A DNA stretch of 64,000 nt from Sulfitobacter mediterraneus (GTDB taxonomy: Bacteria > Pseudomonadota > Alphaproteobacteria > Rhodobacterales > Rhodobacteraceae): NCBI RefSeq assembly GCF_016801775.1, contig NZ_CP069004.1, positions 2,480,001 to 2,544,000 on the forward strand. Reading direction: 5' to 3'. Positions 56,914-64,000 of this stretch are shown here, in pieces. The translations under genes were made by a program, and so were the position numbers. Each line of letters opens with the position of its first letter. Positions within the stretch are counted from its first letter, which is position 1. Below the pieces are notes generated by a model. That model saw only the letters and a program-made list of their open reading frames with translations, searched no databases and had not been told where the DNA came from.

Positions 56914-56954
56914 AATCAGTCCCCGCCGGCCCGAGACTTCTAGAGGTCAGGAGT

Positions 56955-57995
56955 TTACCCTTCCGGCCCTTCACTCAGAATGCACAGAACCCGCGCATCT
57001 TTCGTCAAATGCAAATCCTGACGTTGGTCAGCCGATGTGGCCAGCAAGGCCGCAACACCAGCAGCACCGGATTCCGTCGATGGCCACCCGGCCACCATCA
57101 TAGCGCCAGCGCCCGCTTCGGCCTCAGCCTCGGACAGTAAAACAAAATCATCCGCATCGCGTGCCAACCCCTTGAGGGCAATCAGCGATGGCATTTTGCA
57201 ATCCAAACGCCCCATATTGCTGACCGGACCGCCGGCTTCGGTTGGCTTACCGGCGGCGATGGAACTGTGCAGCGCTGCTGCAAATGCCGGTTCCACCACG
57301 ATTATTCTTGGCGCATCGCCCCACGCCTGCCGTGCCAGCGCCGCGCATGATCCCGCAAGGCCGCCAACGCCCGCCTGCAAAAAAATATGGCTGGGCACTT
57401 GCTCCATCTGTTCAATCGCCTCCGCCATGAGGGCAAGATACCCCTCCATCACGCGGTAGGGGTAATCCATATATCCCTCCCACGAACTGTCCGACAAAAG
57501 CCACCAGCCATTGTCAGTCGCAGCTTGCGCCGCTGCGACCATGGACGCCTCATAATTGTCTCCAGCCCGCACCACCTCAGCCCCTTGATCTGACAAGCGG
57601 GCAGCAAAGGCTTCAGGCACGGTTTCGGCGATATAGACAACCGCTTTCGCCCCAAATGCAGCCGCCCCTGCGGCCACGGACATGCCGTGATTTCCCGCGC
57701 TGGCCGTTACATAGGTTGCGCCTTTTGCACGACCCTGCTCTGCGTCATGAGCAATAGCGTAAGCCGCGCCCAGCGCCTTGAAACTGCCCAGCCCCATCCG
57801 GGCGCGTTCGTCCTTGATCCACACTTCAGCCACTTCTGCCTGTGCCGCAATTGGTTTGGCTGGCATCAGCGGCGTTTGCCCCGCCGCCGGGCACCGCCGG
57901 AGCAACGCCATCGGCGCATCCGCATCAACCGACGGAAAAGGAACACGATCAAGGCCAGTCACGGCTGCCGGGCGGGTGTTGTGCAAAATATCCAT
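56955..57995 (-). CDS. PLP-dependent ammonia-lyase, diaminopropionate ammonia-lyase-like
   Basis: A 346-residue fold-type II PLP enzyme. The Schiff-base Lys is in MGLGSFKALGAAYA (near 73), the phosphate/substrate loop is TASAGNHGMSVAAGA, and IFLQAGVGGLAGSCAALARQ binds the cofactor phosphate. The overall order is that of DpaL/YgeX, which splits 2,3-diaminopropionate to pyruvate and ammonia, though the protein is about 50 residues shorter. Threonine-dehydratase-like activity is possible. It is convergent with the M81 operon. Confidence 0.85.
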   Translation of the reverse strand: MDILHNTRPAAVTGLDRVPFPSVDADAPMALLRRCPAAGQTPLMPAKPIAAQAEVAEVWIKDERARMGLGSFKALGAAYAIAHDAEQGRAKGATYVTASAGNHGMSVAAGAAAFGAKAVVYIAETVPEAFAARLSDQGAEVVRAGDNYEASMVAAAQAATDNGWWLLSDSSWEGYMDYPYRVMEGYLALMAEAIEQMEQVPSHIFLQAGVGGLAGSCAALARQAWGDAPRIIVVEPAFAAALHSSIAAGKPTEAGGPVSNMGRLDCKMPSLIALKGLARDADDFVLLSEAEAEAGAGAMMVAGWPSTESGAAGVAALLATSADQRQDLHLTKDARVLCILSEGPEG

Positions 57996-58127
57996 GCCAG
58001 CACTCCATTACGCAGCCGCCCACAGGTCAAGCGATTTACGGCCTCTTTTGCGGAAAACACTTCGCCATTGGACAACCAGCGACGTCGCTTATGTGCAAGC
58101 CTGAGTGCAAATCAGAAAGGGTTCGCC

Positions 58128-59681
58128 ATGACAGATCAAGCTATAGCGCCAGCGCGCTCCGGCGGCCGCGCCGCCCGGCGGGCCCTGCGGAAAGCCACCA
58201 ATGTTTGCATGCTGCCTGGCATCCACAACAAGATCCCCACCTGCGAAATCATGACGGGATCACAGGTGAAACGTATTGATGCGGCCTCCATGGACATTCT
58301 GGAAAATGTCGGCGTGGTGTTCCGCGATGACATCGCTCTCGCGGATTGGCGCAAGGCCGGGGCCAAGGTGGTCGGCGACCGTGTGTATCTGGATCGCGGA
58401 CTGGTGCGCAATCTGATCGCATCCATTCCAGCGCGGTTCACATACCAAGCCCGCGATCCAAACAAGAACCTCGCCCTTGGCGGGCGCGACGCGATGTTTG
58501 TCCCGATGACCGGTGCCCCTTATCTGCGTGATCTCGATGATGTGCGCCGCAATCCGACGCTGGATGATTTGGCGATGTTCCACAAGCTGGCCCATATGAT
58601 GCCCGCCCTGCATTCCAGCGCCCATCACATCGTCGAGCCTTATGATCACGCGATCAGCCAGCGTCATCTGCGGATCACGTATTCATCCATGAAATACTCC
58701 GACAAAACTTTCATGGGGATGACCACCAGCCCCAAAAACGCCGAAGACGTCATCGACATGTGCCGCATCCTGTTCGGGTCCGGATTTGTTGAACAGCACC
58801 CTGTCGTTACTGGCAATTGCAATGGCAATTCGCCGCTGGTTTGGGACGAGACCATGCTTGGCGCAATGCGGGCCTTCTGCCGCGCCAATCAACCGGTGCT
58901 GTGTTCGCCCTTCGTGCTGGGCGGGGCCAATACGCCCGCCTCTGTCGCCGCCTCTGTTGCGCAGTTGAACGCCGAAGCCCTATCGGCACTGGCCTACACG
59001 CAGGTGATCCGCAAAGGTTGCCCTGCGATCTATGGTCATTACCTCTCCAGCGTCAGCATGAAGTCGGGCGCGCCGATGGCAGGCACGCCGGAAATCTCAT
59101 TGATGAACTTTATGATTGGCCAAATGGCGCGGCACTACGATGTGCCATGGCGGACCTCGAACACATTGGGCGGGGCCAAGACATTCGACGCACAGGCCGG
59201 GTATGAAAGTGCCACGACCCTCTCATCGGTGATGCATGCAGGTGCCAACTACATCTGGCACTCGGCGGGTTGGAACGAAGCGGGTATGCATTGTTCAGTC
59301 GCAAAATTCATCGTCGATGCCGAACAATGCGCCATGGCACACCGCATGGCGCAAGGTCCAAACTTTGACGATTTTGAGGAGGCGCTTGCCGCCGTACCCG
59401 ATGTTGGACCAGGCGGGCATTACCTTGGCCATCCTCACACCCAAGATAATTTTCAAACCGCGTTCTTTATGCCTGAACTATTCGACAACAACTCCATCGA
59501 ACAATGGCAGGCGGACGGCAGCAAAGAAATCACCGAACGCGCTCTGATCCATGCCCGCAAGTTACTATCCGAATACCAAGAGCCGCATCTCGACATCGCA
59601 AAGGATGAAGAGTTACGTGCATATATTGCCAAACGTGAGGCCGAAATCCCGGCCTGCGACGAACTCAACCAAAGCTACTAA
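58128..59681 (+). CDS. MttB-family (trimethylamine methyltransferase-like) protein, non-pyrrolysine type
   Basis: A 517-residue COG5598 protein. It includes VCMLPGIHNKIPTCEIM near 25-41, HIVEPYDHAISQRH near 165-178, and the TIM-barrel core GANTPASVAASVAQLNAEALSALAYTQVIRKGCPAIYG. The frame runs without an internal TAG, so it belongs to the large non-pyrrolysine branch whose known member demethylates glycine betaine with a corrinoid protein. No corrinoid-protein gene is visible in the window. ATG 58128 is preceded by AAAGG. A role in methylated-amine use is inferred from family and from the neighbouring formaldehyde dehydrogenase. Confidence 0.9.
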   Translation: MTDQAIAPARSGGRAARRALRKATNVCMLPGIHNKIPTCEIMTGSQVKRIDAASMDILENVGVVFRDDIALADWRKAGAKVVGDRVYLDRGLVRNLIASIPARFTYQARDPNKNLALGGRDAMFVPMTGAPYLRDLDDVRRNPTLDDLAMFHKLAHMMPALHSSAHHIVEPYDHAISQRHLRITYSSMKYSDKTFMGMTTSPKNAEDVIDMCRILFGSGFVEQHPVVTGNCNGNSPLVWDETMLGAMRAFCRANQPVLCSPFVLGGANTPASVAASVAQLNAEALSALAYTQVIRKGCPAIYGHYLSSVSMKSGAPMAGTPEISLMNFMIGQMARHYDVPWRTSNTLGGAKTFDAQAGYESATTLSSVMHAGANYIWHSAGWNEAGMHCSVAKFIVDAEQCAMAHRMAQGPNFDDFEEALAAVPDVGPGGHYLGHPHTQDNFQTAFFMPELFDNNSIEQWQADGSKEITERALIHARKLLSEYQEPHLDIAKDEELRAYIAKREAEIPACDELNQSY

Positions 59682-59738
59682 AGCGCTGCCCCGCTTCATT
59701 TGGCTGGAAAAACTCCTGCGCTTCGCCTGCCAAAGGCA

Positions 59739-60299
59739 CTATCGGCAAGGGGTATCCGCTGCCCCCCAGATCGCCAGCTCCCGCGCCAGATCGGCCACGG
59801 TTCCCTCTGGCGCTGAGCGGCCCGCGCCGGGAGTGAATCCCCAGCGGACAAAGGCAGAGCTTTGCACATGGTCGATCAGATCCGCGATGTCGCTGCCGTC
59901 ATTGGTCTCTGGATCGCGCAACTGCACACAAACTTCGGCAGAGGATTTGCCCAACCACGCCAATTCCTCCGGTGGCAACCGCCAGGCATCGTCAATATGC
60001 GGCGGCGCATGCGGCACAGTGTTTTCCGCGGCGCTGGTCACATGACAGGTTCGGCAGGGCATGGTTTCTGCCCCGATCCTGCTTTCATCGGCCCGCACAT
60101 ACATCCCGTGGAGTGCCCCGGCGCCATAGCCAAGCCCCTCCCACATCGGCCGATCCTCGGTGACGTGGCAATTTGTGCAACGCGGATGCGATGTGACCTC
60201 AAAGATCTTGTCCCAGGCTTGTAAACCCTCGGCACGGCTGGCGGTGTCTTGCGCCGCCAAAGGGGACGCCAACATCATCAAAGCAAAGGCATAGCGCAT
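59739..60299 (-). CDS. Periplasmic cytochrome c with two haem sites
   Basis: A 186-residue protein with a signal peptide ([17 protein letters not shown]) and two CxxCH haem-binding motifs, CTNCH (near 41) and CRTCH (near 82). It overlaps the stop codon of the molybdenum-hydroxylase large-subunit gene, so it is probably its electron acceptor; IOR-type oxidases often pair with c-type cytochromes. Confidence 0.86.
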   Translation of the reverse strand: MRYAFALMMLASPLAAQDTASRAEGLQAWDKIFEVTSHPRCTNCHVTEDRPMWEGLGYGAGALHGMYVRADESRIGAETMPCRTCHVTSAAENTVPHAPPHIDDAWRLPPEELAWLGKSSAEVCVQLRDPETNDGSDIADLIDHVQSSAFVRWGFTPGAGRSAPEGTVADLARELAIWGAADTPCR

Positions 60300-62539
60300 C
60301 AGGCAAACCTCACATGTTTATCAAAGGGCATTTCGCGAATGCGCTGTCCGGTTGCATCAAAGATCGCATTGGCCAAGGCAGGCGCGGCAGGCGGCACGCC
60401 CGGTTCTCCAATGCCGCGGATCTTGTCGCCGTTTTCCAGTCCGCGCACCGTGATCTGCGGCGTCTGGTACAAGCGCATGCCCTCAAAGGCGTGGTAATTG
60501 TCCTGTTGTGGCACGCCGCCCTCATAGGTCAGCTCGCAATTCATCGCATGGCCAAGCCCCCAGATCACACCGCCTGTAACCTGCGCCTCAAAGTTCACCG
60601 GATCCAAGATTCGTCCCACATCTGCCGCAGCAAAAACCTTGTCGATACGAATACCGGCATCGGTATCTGTGACCTCAATTACCTGTGCCACAGGCACGCC
60701 GAAGGCCAGCACAAAGGCAACCCCGCGCCCACGCCGGGGACCAAGATCGCTGCCCCAGCTCGACATCTCGCCAACAGTTTCCAGAACCTTGCGCGACACC
60801 TCGTGACTGCACAGGCGCAGGCGTTCCTGCAAGGGATCGGCACCCGCCGCATGGCATAGCTCATCCATGAAACTTTCGTGCAAAAACCCGTTGCCCGATG
60901 CCCCAACGGAACGCCAGGAACTGACCGGGACCATCGCAGGCGCGCGATATCCGGTGACGCGGTAGTCGGGAATGGCAAAGGGTTGGTCCCATGCGCCTGC
61001 GACGATGGCCACGTCCGGCCCCATCGCCGGTTGGCCCAAACGACCAAGGCTGCTTTCCGTTACGGAGGTTGCAGAAATGCCCAGATCAAACGCCGTCACC
61101 GCACCTTGCGCCACCTTCCCACGGGCGCGCGCCAATTGCATGGGGCGGGGAAAATCATGCGTGAAATCTTCTTCACGACTCCAGGTCATCTTGATCGGCA
61201 CATCCGGCATCTGCCGAGCAATCTCGACAGCCTGCAGCACATAATCATCCTCGAGCCGCCGACCAAAACTGCCGCCAGACATCAGGACATGAACGTACAC
61301 TTGCTCGGCCTCCAGCCCAGCCAACTTGGCTGCGTTGACCTGCATAAACCGCGGGATTTGCGTACCGGTCCAGATGTCCAGCCGTCCAGCGGCCAGTTTG
61401 ATAACAACACTCATCGGCTCCAACGGTGCATGTGCCAGATAGGGGATTTGGTAAGTCGCCTCAATCACGTCACCAGTGCCCAACGCAGCTTCTACATCGC
61501 CATCATCGCGAAACCGGCTGTCCTGCAATTCATTGGTAAACGCCGCATCAAGCGTTGCAATCTGTGCCTCGGTTTCACCGATGTAAGGGCTGTCGCCCCA
61601 CTCACAATCAACCGCATCCGCAGCCTGAAAGGCCCTCCAGGTGTTATCCGCGACGACGGCAATGCCGTCACGGATCGGAAAGATGGCCCGCACGCCACGC
61701 ATTGTTTCGGCTTCTGACGCGTCATAGCCCAGAATTCCGCCCCCGCGCGCCGGGTTGGTCCGGGTGGTGGCATGGACCAGACCATCCATTCGCAAATCAA
61801 TGCCATAGGCTTGCGTGCCGGTCGATTTGGGAACGATATCGCTGCGCTGGTGAGCCTTGCCTAAATGTTTCCATTCAGATGGGCTCCGCAGTGGCGCATC
61901 TTGCACAGGGTCCGTTTCGGCTGCCGCCACCGCAAGATCGACATAGAGCAGCCGCGTGCCATCAGGCAGGATCACCGCGCCTTCCGCGGTATCAAGCTGA
62001 TCCCGCGCCAAACCGGTTTGTGCCATCGCCGCCGCAACCAAGGTTTCTCGCGCCATCGCACCCGCCTCGCGCAGTCGGTCGTACATATCGGGCACGGTTG
62101 AAGACCCGCCAGTAAGTTGCAGCCCCAGCAGCTTGCCCGCAACATCGGCAGCTCCGCGTCCTGCTTTTGCAAAGAAGCTGTCGGAAACCGCCGCTATCGG
62201 CATCCCCTCAACGGCAACCACGTGGTTGTAATAGGCTGCGGCTGGCGGGCCGGGATCAAGGCGAACTTGCGCCACATCCACATCCAACTCTTCGGCAATC
62301 AGATGTGCCTGAACAGAATAGGCACCCTGCCCCACATCCGCACGGGGCGTGATCAGGGTAATGCCATCCCTATCGATCATCACATAGGGATTAAAGGCCA
62401 CCTCGCCTGGCGCGAGCTGATCTAAAAGCGGGTTCTCGACCTCGCGTTTGTAAAGATAGGTGCCAAAGGCCACACCGCCCAAAACGGCGGCAGACCCAAC
62501 CAGAAAGCTGCGGCGGGCAATCGTGCGCACGCGTCCCAT
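60299..62539 (-). CDS. Molybdenum hydroxylase large subunit (isoquinoline 1-oxidoreductase beta-like)
   Basis: A 746-residue xanthine-oxidase-family Mo subunit. The N-terminus has a twin-arginine signal ([15 protein letters not shown]), so the protein is exported folded. The molybdopterin regions include [22 protein letters not shown] and the catalytic Glu in [19 protein letters not shown] near the end. ATG 62539 is three bases after the small-subunit stop. These enzymes oxidise aldehydes or N-heterocycles in the periplasm; the substrate is unknown. Confidence 0.9.
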   Translation of the reverse strand: MGRVRTIARRSFLVGSAAVLGGVAFGTYLYKREVENPLLDQLAPGEVAFNPYVMIDRDGITLITPRADVGQGAYSVQAHLIAEELDVDVAQVRLDPGPPAAAYYNHVVAVEGMPIAAVSDSFFAKAGRGAADVAGKLLGLQLTGGSSTVPDMYDRLREAGAMARETLVAAAMAQTGLARDQLDTAEGAVILPDGTRLLYVDLAVAAAETDPVQDAPLRSPSEWKHLGKAHQRSDIVPKSTGTQAYGIDLRMDGLVHATTRTNPARGGGILGYDASEAETMRGVRAIFPIRDGIAVVADNTWRAFQAADAVDCEWGDSPYIGETEAQIATLDAAFTNELQDSRFRDDGDVEAALGTGDVIEATYQIPYLAHAPLEPMSVVIKLAAGRLDIWTGTQIPRFMQVNAAKLAGLEAEQVYVHVLMSGGSFGRRLEDDYVLQAVEIARQMPDVPIKMTWSREEDFTHDFPRPMQLARARGKVAQGAVTAFDLGISATSVTESSLGRLGQPAMGPDVAIVAGAWDQPFAIPDYRVTGYRAPAMVPVSSWRSVGASGNGFLHESFMDELCHAAGADPLQERLRLCSHEVSRKVLETVGEMSSWGSDLGPRRGRGVAFVLAFGVPVAQVIEVTDTDAGIRIDKVFAAADVGRILDPVNFEAQVTGGVIWGLGHAMNCELTYEGGVPQQDNYHAFEGMRLYQTPQITVRGLENGDKIRGIGEPGVPPAAPALANAIFDATGQRIREMPFDKHVRFA

Positions 62540-62541
62540 GA

Positions 62542-63000
62542 TCAGGCCTCCTGCAACTTGGCAGCGGCGGTCTTCACCGCAGCACGAATGCGTGGGTAGG
62601 TGCCGCAGCGGCACAGATTGCCGCTCATCGCGGCATCGATCTGATCATCCGAAGGTTCCGGGTTCAGATCCAGAAAGGATGCGGCCTGCATGATCTGGCC
62701 GGACTGACAATAGCCGCATTGTGCTACCTGATGATCCACCCAAGCGGCCTGAACCGCATGCAATGATTGCGGTGTGCCCAACCCTTCGATGGTGGTCACG
62801 TCGCCATCCACATCCGCTGCCGCCAATTGGCAGGATCGCACCGCAATACCGTCAACATGCACTGTACAGGCTCCGCATTGCCCAATGCCACAGCCATATT
62901 TCGGCCCGGTGATCCCCAATTCGTCCCGCAAAACCCAAAGCAGCGGCATGTCATCTTCGACATCCACAGCGTGCTCTTTTCCGTTGGCGATGAGTTTCAT
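62542..63000 (-). CDS. 2Fe-2S subunit of the molybdenum hydroxylase
   Basis: A 152-residue protein with a plant-type 2Fe-2S site ([15 protein letters not shown], near 39-53) and the second cluster motif [10 protein letters not shown]...[11 protein letters not shown]. It transfers electrons from the molybdenum centre. ATG 63000 with CAGGAG upstream is chosen rather than the longer frame. It directly precedes the large-subunit gene. Confidence 0.93.
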   Translation of the reverse strand: MKLIANGKEHAVDVEDDMPLLWVLRDELGITGPKYGCGIGQCGACTVHVDGIAVRSCQLAAADVDGDVTTIEGLGTPQSLHAVQAAWVDHQVAQCGYCQSGQIMQAASFLDLNPEPSDDQIDAAMSGNLCRCGTYPRIRAAVKTAAAKLQEA

Positions 63001-63102
63001 GGGCGGCTCCTGCTGAACTGTTTCGTTCAATTTAGGAGCGCCGTTTGTGTCGGCAACCCGCAACCTGTTGTGGCTACGGGTTACCTTGGGTCATTTTTCA
63101 GA

Positions 63103-64000
63103 TCAGAATTCGACAACCGCACGAATGCTTTTGCCTTCGTGCATCAGCTCGAACCCGTGGTTGATCTCTTCAAGCTTCAACTTGTGGGTAATCATCGGAT
63201 CAATCTCAATTTTGCCGTCCATGTACCAATCAACAATCTTGGGCACATCTGTGCGGCCCTTGGCACCGCCAAATGCGGTGCCGCGCCAAACACGCCCTGT
63301 CACCAGTTGGAAGGGACGTGTCGAAATCTCGGCACCGGCCGGAGCCACACCGATGATGATGCTTTCGCCCCAACCCTTGTGCGCACATTCGAGCGCGTCA
63401 CGCATCACCTTGGTGTTGCCAGTTGCGTCAAAGGAATAATCGGCGCCGCCCTTGGTCAGTTCAACCAGATGCGCGACCAGATCACCCTCAACCTTGGACG
63501 GGTTCACAAAATCGGTCATGCCGAAATACTTGCCCGTCTCGGCCTTGTCGTCGTTGAGATCCACACCGACAATCTGATCCGCGCCAGCAAGACGCAAACC
63601 CTGAATCACATTGAGACCGATACCGCCCAGACCAAAGACAACACAACGCGCGCCGATCTCGACCTTGGCGGTGTTGATCACCGCGCCGATGCCCGTAGTG
63701 ACGCCGCAACCGATGTAGCAGATCTTGTCAAACGGCGCGTCCTTGCGCACCTTGGCCAGCGCGATCTCAGGCACAACCGTGTGATTGGCGAACGTCGAAC
63801 AGCCCATGTAGTGATGGATGGGCGTACCATCCAGCATGGAAAAGCGGGTTGTGCCATCCGGCAATTGACCGCGCCCTTGGGTGATCCGGATCTTCTGGCA
63901 CAGGTTTGTCTTACCGCTGAGGCAATATTCGCATTCGCGGCACTCGGGCGTGTAGAGCGGGATCACGTGATCGCCCGGTTCCAGTGTGGTCACACCTTCG
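63103..64000 (-). CDS. frmA: S-(hydroxymethyl)glutathione dehydrogenase / class III alcohol dehydrogenase, 5' end outside window
   Basis: The last 299 codons of a zinc alcohol dehydrogenase whose frame stays open to the window edge. The structural zinc site PECRECEYCLSGKTNLC and the NAD motif FGLGGIGLNVIQGLRLAGA are present, and the sequence TTRFSMLDGTPIHHYMGCSTFANHTVV is characteristic of the glutathione-dependent formaldehyde dehydrogenase class. It oxidises S-hydroxymethylglutathione formed from formaldehyde. The start lies right of base 64000. It is upstream of the molybdenum hydroxylase genes on the same strand, with about 100 bases between. Confidence 0.93.
   Translation of the reverse strand, partial: EGVTTLEPGDHVIPLYTPECRECEYCLSGKTNLCQKIRITQGRGQLPDGTTRFSMLDGTPIHHYMGCSTFANHTVVPEIALAKVRKDAPFDKICYIGCGVTTGIGAVINTAKVEIGARCVVFGLGGIGLNVIQGLRLAGADQIVGVDLNDDKAETGKYFGMTDFVNPSKVEGDLVAHLVELTKGGADYSFDATGNTKVMRDALECAHKGWGESIIIGVAPAGAEISTRPFQLVTGRVWRGTAFGGAKGRTDVPKIVDWYMDGKIEIDPMITHKLKLEEINHGFELMHEGKSIRAVVEF

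Noticed and set aside
58128..59681. Possible pyrrolysine-type MttB
   Set aside because: The frame is continuous with no internal TAG codon, and no Pyl genes are near.

Overview
The window looks like a chromosomal segment of an alphaproteobacterium of the Rhodobacterales (Roseobacter group). This rests on high GC with strong third-position bias, three TRAP (tripartite ATP-independent) transporter sets in 64 kb, a complete glycerol ABC transporter of the GlpVSTPQ type, a non-pyrrolysine MttB-like methyltransferase and many short-overlap operons. The assignment comes from gene content and style only; no alignment was run.

Layout. 0-2.7 kb: the 3' part of an exported endonuclease/exonuclease/phosphatase-family protein, leuB with a clear terminator, and a small VOC protein. 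2.7-13.5 kb: a glycerol block. glpD and glpK are on the + strand; a BlaI-like repressor and an M56 membrane protease without a sensor domain sit between; then glpV-S-T-P-Q plus a DUF2160 membrane protein are on the - strand. 13.7-15.9 kb: a LysR regulator divergent from a saccharopine-dehydrogenase-like enzyme, with a palindromic LysR-type box between them. 16.2-28.7 kb: a probable envelope/signalling block. It holds a FecR/Ig-like exported protein, a 1615-residue exported protein with about 15 PKD repeats, a membrane class III adenylate cyclase, a DUF3307 protein, and a large ABC-exporter-like protein whose ATPase motifs are all degenerate but which ends in an apparently intact cyclic-nucleotide-binding domain. 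28.7-38.1 kb: a pyroglutamate / D-amino-acid operon (dadA-like, TRAP P-Q-M, BASS-like transporter, pxpB, pxpC, pxpA, APH-like kinase), with an Asp/Glu racemase-like gene divergent from it. 38.1-40.4 kb: an AlkX/YcaQ-type DNA glycosylase and a LacI regulator.

40.48-42.29 kb: tRNA-Arg(CCT) followed by a tiny AT-richer island. It ends in a second, slightly degenerate copy of the tRNA 3' half and carries one full gene, a TIR-like/nucleotide-binding protein that may be a defence effector. No integrase is present.

42.5-50.6 kb: a GntR-controlled divergent catabolic locus (aldehyde dehydrogenase and ThDP enzyme on -, beta-hydroxyacid dehydrogenase, TRAP P-M-Q and NIPSNAP on +) with repeated TGTCTGACA operator-like sites. 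50.8-58.0 kb: an XRE-cupin regulator, FAD oxidoreductase, TRAP M-P-Q and M81 (MlrC-like) peptidase, plus a diaminopropionate-ammonia-lyase-like enzyme; probably amino acid or peptide catabolism. 58.1-64 kb: an MttB-family methyltransferase, then on the - strand a glutathione-dependent formaldehyde dehydrogenase (cut by the window end), a two-subunit molybdenum hydroxylase and a di-haem-type cytochrome c.

The two most unusual items are the tRNA-Arg mini-island with its TIR-like gene, and the adenylate cyclase lying next to a catalytically degenerate ABC protein with a cAMP-type binding domain. No CRISPR array, rRNA or complete insertion sequence was seen.
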